Below, in pieces: positions 46,195-55,228 of a stretch of DNA of 64,000 nt (position 1 is its first letter; every line of letters starts with the position of its first letter). This DNA comes from DASQPR01 sp963797675. Lineage in GTDB: Bacteria > Actinomycetota > Actinomycetes > Mycobacteriales > Micromonosporaceae. The notes beneath the pieces are model-generated. The model was not told the DNA's origin. It saw nothing but the letters and a program-made list of their open reading frames with translations, and searched no databases. Location: contig CAWCQQ010000006.1 in NCBI GenBank assembly GCA_963797675.1, forward strand, positions 1 through 64,000, given 5' to 3'. A program made the position numbers and the translations under genes.

Positions 46195-48081
46195 ATGACT
46201 GATACGGCACCGTCCGCCGAGCAGATGCAGGGCCGGACATCGTGGACGCGCGGCGTTGCCGCACCGTTGCGCTCGTTTCTCCGGACCGAATCGGGAAGCG
46301 CCGGCGTGCTGGTTGCGGCGATCGTCGTCGCGTTGGTGTGGGCCAACATCGATGCGGCGTCGTACGAGCATGTGTGGCGTACCCACTTGTCCATCCGGCT
46401 CGGCGACGTCGGTGTGACCCGTGACCTGCGGACCTGGATCAACAGCGGCCTGATGACCCTGTTCTTCCTGGTGGTGGGTCTGGAGGCGCGCCGGGAGTTC
46501 GATCTCGGGGATCTCCGCGACCGCAGCCGGTTCGTGCTGCCCGCTACCGCGGGCGTGGTCGGTCTGCTCATTCCGGTACTGATCTACCTGGCCGTGAACC
46601 ACGGCGGACCGGGCGCGCACGGCTGGGGAGCGGCGATGTCGACCGACACCGCGCTCGCACTCGGCCTGCTCACCCTGATCGGCCGCAACGTCCCGGACCG
46701 GGTACGCGTCTTCCTGCTGACCGTGTTCGTCGTCGATGACCTGGTATCGCTGGTCGTCATCGCGGTCGCCTACAGCGAGCGGATCCGGATCATGCCGCTG
46801 GTCCTGGCGATCGCGGTGTTCGCCCTGTTCGTCGCCGCCTCGATCGTGCATGTGCGATATTCGCTGGTCTACATGATCCTCGGCGTCGTGCTCTGGGCGG
46901 CGCTGCTGGACAGCGGCGTCGACCCGGTGGTGGCCGGGCTGGCGATGGGTCTGACCGCGACCGCCTACTCGCCGTCCCGCAACGATCTCGAACAGGCAAC
47001 CGGGCTGTTCCGGCTGTTCCGCGAACAGCCCACGCCGGAACTCGCCCGGTCCGCGAGTGTCGGTCTGACCGCCACGCTGTCGCCGAATGCGCGGCTGCAA
47101 CGGGTCTACCACCCGTGGACGAGCTATGTCATCGTGCCGCTGTTCGGCCTGGCGAACGTCGGTATCGCGATCAACGGCGGTTTCCTGCTGCACGCGTACA
47201 CCACGCCGATCACGCTGGGCATCCTGCTCGGATACGTGGTGGGCAAACCGATCGCGATCCTGGGTACATCCTTTCTGCTGACCCGACTCAGCCACGGCCG
47301 GTTCCGCCCGAACGTCGGATGGGCCTCGGTGGCCGGCAGCGGCACGCTCGCCGGCATCGGGTTCACGGTCGCACTGCTCATCGCGACGCTCGCCTTCCGC
47401 GGTCCGGAATTGGACGAGGCGAAGCTGGGCGTCCTGTCGGCGGCCATCGTCGCGTCGGCGGTCACCTGGGTGGTCTACCGGATCACCGCGAGGCTGTCGC
47501 CGGTACGCAGGGCCCGCGCACTCCTCGGTGAGGCCGAGCAACTCGTCGACCTGATCGAACCGGTGGATCCCGACCGCGACCACATCCGCGGACCCGAGGA
47601 CGCATCGGTCACCGTCGTCGAGTACGGCGACTTCCAGTGCCCGTACTGTGGTCAGGCCGAACCCGCCGTACGCGACCTGCTCTCCGACGACGACATCCGG
47701 TACGTGTGGCGGCATCTGCCGCTGACCGACGTCCATCCGCAGGCGCAACTCGCGGCCGAAGCAGCCGAGGGGGCGGCGGCACAGGGCGCGTTCTGGGCGA
47801 TGCATGACCTGCTGCTGGATCGCCAGCAACATCTGCGCCTCGCCGATCTGCTGTCCTACGCCGACGAACTCGGACTTGATCGGGAACGCTTGCAGGAGGA
47901 TCTGACCCGGCGCGCGTACGAATCCCGGATCGCCGGCGACGTCGAGTCGGCCGACCTGAGCGGCGTCTCCGGTACGCCGACGTTCTTCATCAACGGGCAG
48001 CGTCACTACGGCGCATACGACATCGAGACGCTGACGAAGGCGGTCAAGATCGCGCGGGCCCGAGCGTCCATCGCCGCCTGA
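46195..48081 (+). CDS. nhaA: NhaA Na+/H+ antiporter fused to a DsbA-like thioredoxin domain
   Basis: A 628-residue fusion. Residues about 20-440 are NhaA: WANIDAASYEHVW, INSGLMTLFFLVVGLEARREF, the ion-binding pair in FVVDDLVSLVVIA, and GIGFTVALLIATLAF. About 450-628 form a thioredoxin-fold domain with VTVVEYGDFQCPYCGQAEPAVRDLL (active site CPYC), VWRHLPLTDVHPQA and the cis-Pro in SGVSGTPTFFING. The fusion is frequent in actinobacteria and proteobacteria. The thioredoxin part would sit in the cytoplasm if NhaA has twelve helices, which is odd for a DsbA-type oxidase. Starts 20 bases after the XRE stop. Confidence 0.93.
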   Translation: MTDTAPSAEQMQGRTSWTRGVAAPLRSFLRTESGSAGVLVAAIVVALVWANIDAASYEHVWRTHLSIRLGDVGVTRDLRTWINSGLMTLFFLVVGLEARREFDLGDLRDRSRFVLPATAGVVGLLIPVLIYLAVNHGGPGAHGWGAAMSTDTALALGLLTLIGRNVPDRVRVFLLTVFVVDDLVSLVVIAVAYSERIRIMPLVLAIAVFALFVAASIVHVRYSLVYMILGVVLWAALLDSGVDPVVAGLAMGLTATAYSPSRNDLEQATGLFRLFREQPTPELARSASVGLTATLSPNARLQRVYHPWTSYVIVPLFGLANVGIAINGGFLLHAYTTPITLGILLGYVVGKPIAILGTSFLLTRLSHGRFRPNVGWASVAGSGTLAGIGFTVALLIATLAFRGPELDEAKLGVLSAAIVASAVTWVVYRITARLSPVRRARALLGEAEQLVDLIEPVDPDRDHIRGPEDASVTVVEYGDFQCPYCGQAEPAVRDLLSDDDIRYVWRHLPLTDVHPQAQLAAEAAEGAAAQGAFWAMHDLLLDRQQHLRLADLLSYADELGLDRERLQEDLTRRAYESRIAGDVESADLSGVSGTPTFFINGQRHYGAYDIETLTKAVKIARARASIAA

Positions 48082-48102
48082 AAAGGTGTCCGAGGTGGCG
48101 CG

Positions 48103-48795
48103 TCAGGCCTGCCGGCGGCGTAGGACGACGTAGCCGACGCCGGCGACGAGTGCCCAGCCGAGCGTCCAGGCGCTCAAGCCGATGACCGCGTCGATCCGGA
48201 ATGCCGATCGCGCCGTCTTCGTGATGTCGATCAGCGGCGGTACCAGCCAGCGCACCGGCGACCGTGGCAGGCCGGCCACGACCACGCAGATCCATCCGCC
48301 GACCAGCGCCATCGCCCCGGCTCCAGCGGACCGCGTGATGACCCGGCTGGCCAGCGCGCCGAGCGCGATCGACGGCGGCACGATGAGGACCAGCGCCCAC
48401 GGACCGAGGGCGAACCCGTCGAGCAGCGGCGGGTCACCGGCCTGCGGGTGCACCGAGATGCCCAGGAACGTCCACGGCAGCACGATCGCGATCACGATCG
48501 TCATCACGGCTGCGACCGCCGCCGCGATCAGGCCGGCGGTCAACTCTCGGCGGCGCCCGATGGTGACCATCGCGAGCCGCCGGGCGACGTCGGGCTCGGT
48601 GTCCAGCAGGAGTTTCGTCTGCCACGCGATCACCGGCAGCAGCACGTAGGCGGAGAATCCGTACCCGTCGCCGGCCAGCTGCGCGCCACCGCCGTAGAGC
48701 AGCCCGACGATCGCCATCGTGGTCACCAGCGGTGCCACGATGCGTCCCGAGCGCCAGAATGCGTGCAGCCGCATCCGTACCAGGCTGGCGATCAT
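48103..48795 (-). CDS. ABC transporter permease-like membrane protein
   Basis: A 230-residue protein with six hydrophobic helices, MIASLVRMRLHAFWRSGRIVAPLVTTMAIVG at the start. ATG 48795 overlaps the stop of the ATPase gene (ATGA). It has no characteristic motif other than the short basic N-terminus (R-M-R-L-H-A-F-W-R-S-G-R) typical of small ABC-2-like export permeases. Together with the ATPase at 48792-49523 it makes a two-gene exporter; the substrate is unknown. It converges on nhaA with 21 bases between the stops. Confidence 0.75.
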   Translation of the reverse strand: MIASLVRMRLHAFWRSGRIVAPLVTTMAIVGLLYGGGAQLAGDGYGFSAYVLLPVIAWQTKLLLDTEPDVARRLAMVTIGRRRELTAGLIAAAVAAVMTIVIAIVLPWTFLGISVHPQAGDPPLLDGFALGPWALVLIVPPSIALGALASRVITRSAGAGAMALVGGWICVVVAGLPRSPVRWLVPPLIDITKTARSAFRIDAVIGLSAWTLGWALVAGVGYVVLRRRQA

Positions 48796-49523
48796 GAGGT
48801 TGCCCGTACCCTCACGTCGTGGTGGCCGGCGGCCCGCAACAGCGCGACGGCCGCCGGCGCAGCGGTCGCGGCCATCGCGACCTCGACCAGGCACCGCTCG
48901 TCGGCGGCGGCGGCGACCGTGGTGAACCCTTCGTCGGTCAGCCGCCAGGTGGCAGCGCCCGGCAGCCGGCCCGCCTCGCCGCGGTGGTCGCTCACGATCG
49001 CGGTCCCACCGTCCGCGAGGACCTCCGCGATCAACGTCGGCACGAGTTCCCGCGATGCGGCGTCCAGGCCCTCCCACGGTTCATCAAGAACCAAAAGCTC
49101 AGGGGGTACGAGCAAAGCCTGCGCCAGACCGACTTTCTGGGCGGTGCCTTTCGACAGGTCCGGGAGTCGTGTGGCAGCGAACGCGCCGATGCCGAGGCGT
49201 TCGGTCCAGCGATGGACGGCGGCGGTGGCTGCAGGCCCGGTCAGCCCGCGCATGCCGGCGACGCCGTGCAGGTATTGGCCCAGCGTGAACGCCTGGTCGG
49301 CCGGGAAGCGTTCGGGCACCCAGGCGACGCGTGCCGGTCGGCCGGTGATCGTGCCACGCGACGGTCGGAGCACATCCACGATGAGCTGCAGCAGCGTCGA
49401 TTTGCCGACACCGTTGCGGCCTTCGAGCACGATCGTGGTGCCCGGCGCCACGTCAACGGTGATGTCCGAGAGCACCCACGGTGTCCGCGAGCCGTAGCGG
49501 AATCCGACGTCGGTCAGCTGCAC
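48792..49523 (-). CDS. ABC transporter ATP-binding protein
   Basis: A 243-residue ATPase from GTG 49523 (VQLTDVGFRYGSRTPWVLSDITVDVAPG), with Walker A EGRNGVGKST, Q-loop VAWVPERFP, signature LSKGTAQKVGLAQALL and Walker B LLVLDEPWEGLD, then His in VSDHRG. The signature is K-G-T rather than S-G-G, as in other small export ATPases with divergent C-motif. An in-frame ATG at 49577 would place the start at the aldo/keto reductase promoter and is less likely. It is the upstream gene of the pair. Confidence 0.85.
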   Translation of the reverse strand: MQLTDVGFRYGSRTPWVLSDITVDVAPGTTIVLEGRNGVGKSTLLQLIVDVLRPSRGTITGRPARVAWVPERFPADQAFTLGQYLHGVAGMRGLTGPAATAAVHRWTERLGIGAFAATRLPDLSKGTAQKVGLAQALLVPPELLVLDEPWEGLDAASRELVPTLIAEVLADGGTAIVSDHRGEAGRLPGAATWRLTDEGFTTVAAAADERCLVEVAMAATAAPAAVALLRAAGHHDVRVRATS

Positions 49524-49578
49524 GTCGGTCAGTCTGCCACGTCGAGCCGCCGTCTGAGCGCCCACTAAAGTGGTACCC

Positions 49579-50550
49579 ATGGAGTATGCACGGCTCGGTA
49601 AAACCGGCCTCGAAGTCTCGCGGATCACGTTGGGCTGTATGAGCTTCGGCGCCGCCACGCAAGGTAATCACGCCTGGACGCTGGACGAGGACACCAGCCG
49701 AGGATTGATCCGGCAGGCGCTCGACGCCGGGATCACCTGCTGGGACACGGCCAATACCTACTCGGACGGCGACAGCGAGGAGATCGTCGGCCGCGCGCTC
49801 AAGGACTTCGCGAAACGCGACGAGATCGTGCTGGCCACGAAGGTGTTCAGCCGCATGCGGCCGGGCCCGAACGGCGCCGGCCTGTCCCGCAAGGCGATCT
49901 TCGACGAGGTCGACAACAGCCTGCGCCGTCTGCAGACCGACTACATCGACCTCTACCAGATCCACCGCTGGGATTACGACACGCCGATCGAGGAGACGCT
50001 CGAGGCGCTGCACGACGTGGTGAGGTCCGGCAAGGTGCGCTACCTCGGCGCTTCGTCGATGCACGCGTGGCAGTTCTCGAAGGCCCTCCACCTGGCCGAC
50101 CGGCACGGGTGGACGCGGTTCGTGTCGATGCAGGACCACTACAACCTGATCTACCGCGAAGAGGAGCGCGAGATGCTGCCGCTCTGCGCCGATCAGGGCA
50201 TCGGCGTGATTCCGTGGAGTCCGCTGGCCCGCGGACGGCTCACGCGGCCGTGGAACACCGCGACGGCACGGTCCGAGACGGACACGTTCGGCCAGTCGCT
50301 GTACCGCGCCGAGGACGCGGACATCGTGTCCCGGGTCGCCGATCTGGCCGGAAAGCGCGGTGTGTCGCCGGCTCAGATCGCGCTCGCGTGGCTGCTGCGC
50401 AATCCGGTCGTGACGTCGCCGATCGTCGGCGCGACGAAGCCGCTGCACCTGACGGATGCGGTCGCGGCGCTGGACATCACGCTCTCCGACGACGAGGCGG
50501 CGTACCTGGAGGAGCCGTACGAGCCGCACCGGGTGGCCGGCTTCAAGTAG
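49579..50550 (+). CDS. Aldo/keto reductase
   Basis: A 323-residue NADPH-dependent oxidoreductase of the YhdN/AKR11 type, starting MEYARLGKTGLEVSRITLGCMSFG. The catalytic tetrad is visible: Asp and Tyr in CWDTANTYSDGDSEEIVG, Lys in IVLATKVF and His in YQIHRWDYDTP. The cofactor-binding end AGKRGVSPAQIALAWLL and SPIVGATKPLHL is conserved. The GTG at 49570 in frame is an alternative start. Physiological substrate unknown; probably reactive aldehydes. Divergent from the ABC pair. Confidence 0.93.
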   Translation: MEYARLGKTGLEVSRITLGCMSFGAATQGNHAWTLDEDTSRGLIRQALDAGITCWDTANTYSDGDSEEIVGRALKDFAKRDEIVLATKVFSRMRPGPNGAGLSRKAIFDEVDNSLRRLQTDYIDLYQIHRWDYDTPIEETLEALHDVVRSGKVRYLGASSMHAWQFSKALHLADRHGWTRFVSMQDHYNLIYREEEREMLPLCADQGIGVIPWSPLARGRLTRPWNTATARSETDTFGQSLYRAEDADIVSRVADLAGKRGVSPAQIALAWLLRNPVVTSPIVGATKPLHLTDAVAALDITLSDDEAAYLEEPYEPHRVAGFK

Positions 50551-50569
50551 CTGTCGATGATGTTCGGCG

Positions 50570-51073
50570 TCAGCGCCGGCGCCGCAGTCGCGGAGGTGGC
50601 GGCGGGCCGGTCGTCGGCGTGGCGGTGACCGCGGGGGTCGCGGCGGCTCGCCGCCGTGACCGGAGGAACAGGTAGATGCACAGCACGACCAACGCAAGGC
50701 CGACGAGGAACGTGAGGAGCGCGACCCACAGCGGTGCCGGAAGGAGGGCGTTGTCGCCGTTGACCTTCAACTGGACGGTCTGGCCGTTGGCCGCGCTCTT
50801 CGTACCGAAGTTGACGTTGAGCTTGTGCGCGACGCCGCCCTCGGTCCACGTCACGTCGCAGGACTTCTGGAGCTGCCGGGACGAGCCGCTGCCGGTGTAG
50901 CTGGAGGTGCAGGACTGCACCGTGCCGGTCGCGCTCGTCCAGCCCTGGGTCGCGAGCAGGTTGAAGCCGACCAGCAGGAAGATGAGGCCCACCGTGGCGG
51001 CGGCCACGCTGCCGATCAGCCGGAGGAAACGAGCGACGGTGACCGGCGAGGGCGCGGGCGAGTTGAGCGTCAC
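50570..51073 (-). CDS. DUF3592-like membrane protein
   Basis: A 167-residue protein from GTG 51073 (VTLNSPAPSPVTVARFLRLIG). Two helices (about 19-41 and 124-146) flank an extracytoplasmic beta domain with GWTSATGTVQSCTSSYTG and CDVTWTEGGVAHKLNVNFG. The two Cys residues could form a disulfide. The pattern 'A.G.V.........V.W...G' and spacing of helices fit DUF3592. The C-terminal tail is Pro- and Arg-rich. Function unknown. It converges on the aldo/keto reductase gene. Confidence 0.7.
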   Translation of the reverse strand: MTLNSPAPSPVTVARFLRLIGSVAAATVGLIFLLVGFNLLATQGWTSATGTVQSCTSSYTGSGSSRQLQKSCDVTWTEGGVAHKLNVNFGTKSAANGQTVQLKVNGDNALLPAPLWVALLTFLVGLALVVLCIYLFLRSRRRAAATPAVTATPTTGPPPPPRLRRRR

Positions 51074-51175
51074 GACGGCGACTGTACGGGGTGGCCCGGC
51101 ATGACCGGAATCACCCGGCAGCCCGACGGCGATAATCATTCGATCGAACGCGGATTCGCGCATACCGTTCGCGCC

Positions 51176-51994
51176 ATGAGCGTACGGATCACGAAGTTTG
51201 CGGGGGAGTACGCCGCGTTGGCGGCCTGGACCGGGGAGTCCGAGGCGCAACTGCGCGCCGAAGAGGACTATCACGCGGAAGATCGCGACCATTGGCTCGC
51301 CTGGGACGGCGATCTTGTCGTCGGCGCGCTGCATCCGTGGCGCGCGCCGGACGGCCGGCACCGCCTCTTCTTCGACAAGTGCCGACCGGACGCGTGGGCG
51401 CCGCTGGCCGGCGCGATCACCGGTGAGTGCTATGCGTCGGTCGACGTCGCGGATCACGTGGCGATCGAGGCGCTGGCCGGCGCCGGCTTCGCCGAGAATC
51501 GGCGCGAGCACAACTACACCATCCCGGTCGCATCGATCGACGGGCCGGTCCCGGCCGGGCTGCGGATCATCACGGCCGATCGGACCGACCTCGAATCGCT
51601 GATGATGCTCGACTGCGCGCTGCGTCAGGACATACCGGGATCGGACGGCTGGCAGCCGGATCCGGTCTGGTTCCGCGAGGAGACGTACGACTCGCCGTTC
51701 TTCGACCCGATGACCTACCGGGTCGCGCTCGACGGCGATGACTACGTCGGTCTGGCCCGGATCTGGAACGGCCCGGCGCCACATCCGGACCTGGGTTCGA
51801 TCGGCGTACTGGCACCCTACCGGCGCCGAGGGCTGGCCCGTGCGTTGATCGCACAGGCGTTCGCGCCGCTGGTCGAGCGCGGGGAGCCGGTGGTGACCGC
51901 CGAGGTGGACGCCGCGAATGTTGAGTCCAACGCGCTGATGGCCTCACTCGGCGGCTCGGTGACCGGCGGCACCGTCGAACTCCACCGGCCCTGA
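51176..51994 (+). CDS. GNAT family N-acetyltransferase, two-domain
   Basis: A 272-residue protein from ATG 51176 (MSVRITKFAGEYAALAAWTG). The C-terminal GNAT domain has YVGLARIWNGPAPHPDLGSIGVLAPYRRRGLARALIAQAFAPL, where RRRGLA is the acetyl-CoA loop, then VDAANVESNALMASLGGSV. The N-terminal half has a degenerate GNAT-like shape (LAWDGDLVVGALHPWRAPDG) without the loop. Tandem GNAT proteins of this kind often acetylate small amines or antibiotics, but no substrate can be deduced. Starts about 100 bases after the divergent DUF3592 gene. Confidence 0.8.
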   Translation: MSVRITKFAGEYAALAAWTGESEAQLRAEEDYHAEDRDHWLAWDGDLVVGALHPWRAPDGRHRLFFDKCRPDAWAPLAGAITGECYASVDVADHVAIEALAGAGFAENRREHNYTIPVASIDGPVPAGLRIITADRTDLESLMMLDCALRQDIPGSDGWQPDPVWFREETYDSPFFDPMTYRVALDGDDYVGLARIWNGPAPHPDLGSIGVLAPYRRRGLARALIAQAFAPLVERGEPVVTAEVDAANVESNALMASLGGSVTGGTVELHRP

Positions 51995-52022
51995 GGTACT
52001 TGCGGTCGCGCGCTGGCCGAGC

Positions 52023-52038
52023 ATCATGTACACATGAT
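52023..52038 (+). promoter_or_regulatory. Palindrome ATCATGTACACATGAT upstream of codA
   Basis: Exact 7-bp arms around AC. It lies 60 bases before the codA start, in the right place for an operator of a GntR- or TetR-type regulator. Confidence 0.55.
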
Positions 52039-52067
52039 CGAGCGCCAGCGAGAGTTCAATGTCATCG

Positions 52068-52101
52068 CATCTGTGACCTCTGCGAAGCGAGGTCACAGAT
52101 G
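52068..52101 (+). promoter_or_regulatory. 13-bp hairpin enclosing the codA ribosome site and start codon
   Basis: CATCTGTGACCTC (52068-52080) and GAGGTCACAGATG (52089-52101) pair perfectly around TGCGAAGC. The descending arm holds GAGG, a 6-base spacer and the ATG itself. In mRNA the arm would hide the whole initiation site. As DNA it could also be an operator. Confidence 0.75.
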
Positions 52102-53364
52102 ATCGATCTGATCCTTCGGAACGCGTACCTCGTCGGCACGGACGGCCTCACCGATCTCGGGATCGAGGACGGCCGGATTGTCGAGGTCGCCGCCGACACC
52201 GAGGCTCGCGAGGTGATCGATCTCGCCGGTCGGCTGGTCACGCCGCCGCTGGTCGAGCCGCACATCCACCTCGACGCGGTACTGACGGTCGGCCAGCCGC
52301 GCCCGAACGTGTCCGGATCGCTGTTCGAGGGCATCGCGGTGTGGGCCGAACGCGTCGCCGACCTGACCTACGAGGACGTGCAGTCGCGCGTACGGAAGAT
52401 CCTGCGCTGGCAGCTTGCGAACGGCGTCCAGCACGTCCGCAGCCATGTCGATGTCTGCGATCCGAAGCTGCGGGCGCTGCGCGCACTCGTGGATCTGCGC
52501 GAGGAGGTACGCGGCCTGATCGACCTGCAGCTCGTCGCGTTCCCGCAGCAGGGCATCCTCGGCTTCGAGGGCGGCCGGGAGCTGATGCGCAAGGCGGTCG
52601 AGATCGGGGCCGACGTGGTCGGCGGCATCCCGCACTACGAGCTGACCCGGGAGGACGGCGTCGAGTCGGTGAAGTTCGCGATGGCGCTCGCCGACGAGTA
52701 CGGGCTCCAGGTCGACATCCACTGCGACGAGACCGACGACGAGCATTCCCGCTTCGTCGAGGTGATGGCCGCGGAGACGATCCGCCGGGGCATGTCGGGG
52801 CGGGTCACCGCGAGCCACACGACCGCGATGCACTCCTACAACAACGCGTACGCGTACCGCCTGATCAACAACATCGCGCGAGCCGGCCTGCACATGGTGA
52901 CGAATCCGCTGGACAACGCGGTGCTGCAGGGACGCTTCGACACCGGTCCGATCCGCCGTGGCCACACCCGGGTGAAGCAGTTGCAGGAGGCCGGTGTGAA
53001 CGTCTGCATCGGCCACGACTCGGTGATGGACCCGTGGTACCCGCTCGGCTACGGCGATCCGTTGCAAGCCGCGTTCGTGTTGGTCCACTTGGGACAGATG
53101 TCCGGTGACGCGGAACTCAAGCGCCTGATCGACATGATCACTACGAATCCGGCGGCGGCTCTCGGCGTACCCCGTTATGGTCTGCGGTTGGGTGGACCCG
53201 CGGACCTGGTCGTTTTCGACGCGCCGTCGGAGGCGGATGCGCTGCGCCTGGTGGCTCCGCGCACGCTCGTGCTGCGCGGCGGCAAGGTGGTCGCGCGGGC
53301 GACGCCGGCGCAGCACACGGTCGTCTGGGACGGTGTCGAGGAGCAGGTGACGTTCCTGCGGTGA
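52099..53364 (+). CDS. codA: Cytosine deaminase (amidohydrolase family)
   Basis: A 421-residue enzyme converting cytosine to uracil for pyrimidine salvage. It starts MIDLILRNAYLVGTDGLTDLGIEDGRIVEV. Metal site: VEPHIHLDAVLT (two His), LQVDIHCDETDDEHSRF (His and Glu) and VTASHTTAMHSY. The catalytic Asp is in VCIGHDSVMDPWYPLGYGDPL. The length and the IHCDE/GHDSVMDPWYPLG motifs are those of CodA. The convergent gene encodes the matching permease. Translation is probably gated by the hairpin at 52068-52101. Confidence 0.94.
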   Translation: MIDLILRNAYLVGTDGLTDLGIEDGRIVEVAADTEAREVIDLAGRLVTPPLVEPHIHLDAVLTVGQPRPNVSGSLFEGIAVWAERVADLTYEDVQSRVRKILRWQLANGVQHVRSHVDVCDPKLRALRALVDLREEVRGLIDLQLVAFPQQGILGFEGGRELMRKAVEIGADVVGGIPHYELTREDGVESVKFAMALADEYGLQVDIHCDETDDEHSRFVEVMAAETIRRGMSGRVTASHTTAMHSYNNAYAYRLINNIARAGLHMVTNPLDNAVLQGRFDTGPIRRGHTRVKQLQEAGVNVCIGHDSVMDPWYPLGYGDPLQAAFVLVHLGQMSGDAELKRLIDMITTNPAAALGVPRYGLRLGGPADLVVFDAPSEADALRLVAPRTLVLRGGKVVARATPAQHTVVWDGVEEQVTFLR

Positions 53365-53365
53365 G

Positions 53366-53422
53366 CCCGATTCATACGAACGCCCGCCGGTGGAGTGCCG
53401 GCGGGCGTTTGTGCGTATCGGG
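53366..53422 (+). terminator. Bidirectional terminator between codA and the NCS1 permease
   Basis: The core stem AACGCCCGCCGG (53379-53390) pairs with 53398-53409 around 7 bases. Outside it, GCCCGAT and ATCGGGC extend the fold. It lies between the two convergent stops. Confidence 0.85.
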
Positions 53423-54919
53423 CTACTCGGCTGGAACGGCCAGCGCGTCGGGCGGGACGGGCAGTGCCTCTGGCAGTGCCTCCTCCGGGATGGACAGTGC
53501 TTCCTCGCGGTCCTTGCCGCCCTGGACCTGGAACAGCACCGCGTAGAGCAGGGCCGCCAGGACGAAGCCGACCTCGAATGTCAGATCGCCGAACTTCGGG
53601 TGGTTGGTCGGGACCGATGCCACGTACATCGGGTACTGGTCAGCGAAGAAGTAGATCGAGACGGCACCGGCGACGGCCATCGCGACGAATCCGGCCCACG
53701 GGTTGTGCCGGCGGTCGAAGAGGAACCCGCCGACCTGCTTCCCGCGCCGCAGGAACTGGTCGGTGAAGTAGACACCGAGCCACGGCCCGATCCAGTACGC
53801 GATGATGAGCAGGAAGTTGGTGTACTTCTCGCCGGCGTCCTTGAGACCCGACCAGGCCACGAAGAACCCGGCGACGCCGAACACGATCGCGACGATGGCC
53901 CGACGTAGGCCGAGCGGGATCTTGATGCCGAGCGCGAGGAACGACATCGAACCGGAGTACACGTTCAGCGCGTTCGCGCAGACCGCGCCGAGCGCGATCG
54001 CGACCAGGGTGGCGTCCGCGACGCCCTTCGGCATGATGCCGACGAACGCCTGGGTCGGATTGTCGGTGCTCGGCGTCGCTACCGTCGCCGAGGCGGCGCC
54101 GATGACCTCGAGGAAGACGCAGGAGACGAAGACGCCCAGGCCGGCCCAGAGGCCCGCCGACGTCCGGTTGCTCTCCCGCGGCAGGTAGCGCGTGTAGTCG
54201 CTGGCGTACGGGTTCCAGCCGGCCGCGTAGCCGAAGGAGGCGCCGAACAGCACGAGCCATCCACCGATGCCACCGGTCTCGTGCGCGCCGTGGATCGTGC
54301 CGTGCGCCTTCGACAGGATGGCGATTGCGGCGATGATGAAGATGACCGCGAGGATCGGGAAGCTCATCCGCTCGAAGACGTGCACCAGGTTGTGCCCGAA
54401 GAACGCGACCGCGATCTGCACCAGCACGATGATCGCCAGGCAGAGCTTCGCGTTCCAGCCGAACAGCGCGTTCAGTGCGAACGCTCCGCTGACGCTGTTG
54501 ACCGCGAACCAGCCGACGCCCGCGACGAGCGCGTTGATACCGGCCGGCAGGATGTTGCCGAGGAAACCGAAGCCGATCCGCGACAGCACCATCTGCGGGA
54601 CGCCGAACAGCGGCCCACGCGAGGCGAGCACGCCCATGGCCAGCGAGCCCAGGCCGGTGCCGAGCACGATCGCGAGCGTGGCCATCCAGAACGACTGGCC
54701 GAAGACCGCCACGCCGAGCACGCCGACGAAGATGGTCGCGAATTCCATATTGGGAGAAACCCAGGTCCAGAACTGGTTGTACGGTTTGCCGTGGCGTTCG
54801 GACAGCGAGATGAACTCGGCGCCCCCGGGTTCGATTGCTGCTACTTTGTCGCCGTACGTGCCTTCGCGTACGTCGGCCTCGATGAGCGCGGTTGCCCCCG
54901 CGCCACTGGATTCGGTCAC
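53423..54919 (-). CDS. codB: NCS1-family cytosine/purine permease
   Basis: A 498-residue membrane transporter with twelve helices from GTG 54919. The N-terminal KVAAIEPGGAEFISLSERHGKPYNQFWTWVSPNMEFATIFVG fits NCS1 members of the CodB/purine-cytosine group. The central substrate region is GASFGYAAGWNPYASDYTRYLP, with the conserved S-D-Y-x-R-Y. It presumably imports cytosine for the convergent codA product. The tail of about 30 residues is Glu- and Pro-rich and hydrophilic. AAGGGG lies about 12 bases ahead of the GTG. Confidence 0.9.
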   Translation of the reverse strand: MTESSGAGATALIEADVREGTYGDKVAAIEPGGAEFISLSERHGKPYNQFWTWVSPNMEFATIFVGVLGVAVFGQSFWMATLAIVLGTGLGSLAMGVLASRGPLFGVPQMVLSRIGFGFLGNILPAGINALVAGVGWFAVNSVSGAFALNALFGWNAKLCLAIIVLVQIAVAFFGHNLVHVFERMSFPILAVIFIIAAIAILSKAHGTIHGAHETGGIGGWLVLFGASFGYAAGWNPYASDYTRYLPRESNRTSAGLWAGLGVFVSCVFLEVIGAASATVATPSTDNPTQAFVGIMPKGVADATLVAIALGAVCANALNVYSGSMSFLALGIKIPLGLRRAIVAIVFGVAGFFVAWSGLKDAGEKYTNFLLIIAYWIGPWLGVYFTDQFLRRGKQVGGFLFDRRHNPWAGFVAMAVAGAVSIYFFADQYPMYVASVPTNHPKFGDLTFEVGFVLAALLYAVLFQVQGGKDREEALSIPEEALPEALPVPPDALAVPAE

Positions 54920-55228
54920 TTGCGGTACACCCCTTAATTGAATGTAAGCGCGTGCGTGTTAACCGTTTAGCAAGATGTAGGCGCCTGCATGGTAGCCGTC
55001 ATGGCGGCCGGATTGATCTCCCCGCCGGAGGCTTTGCGCTGGCCGTTACGTCCGACCGCGCTCGCCTGATCGGTCGGCCGCGCTATCGGCCAGTGTGGAC
55101 CATGATTGTTTCGAATCGGCTACCGAGCGCCGGATTCCGGTTCGGCCGGACCAGCCAGGTAACGCAGCGACACGGCATGCACGGTCGCCGGCGACTCTCG
55201 CATCTGCCGGCCGATGCCGGCACGATGA
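54920..55228. other. Intergenic region upstream of codB, no gene seen
   Basis: This 309-bp stretch has overlapping shadow frames but no conserved protein. It contains AT-rich sequence next to codB (probable promoter) and an imperfect palindrome TGTAGGC/GCCTGCA (54976-54989). The rest is plain GC-rich spacer. Confidence 0.5.

Noticed and set aside
46087..48006. 639-residue open frame antisense to nhaA
   Set aside because: Gln/Arg/His-rich shadow frame opposite a fully recognisable NhaA-DsbA gene.
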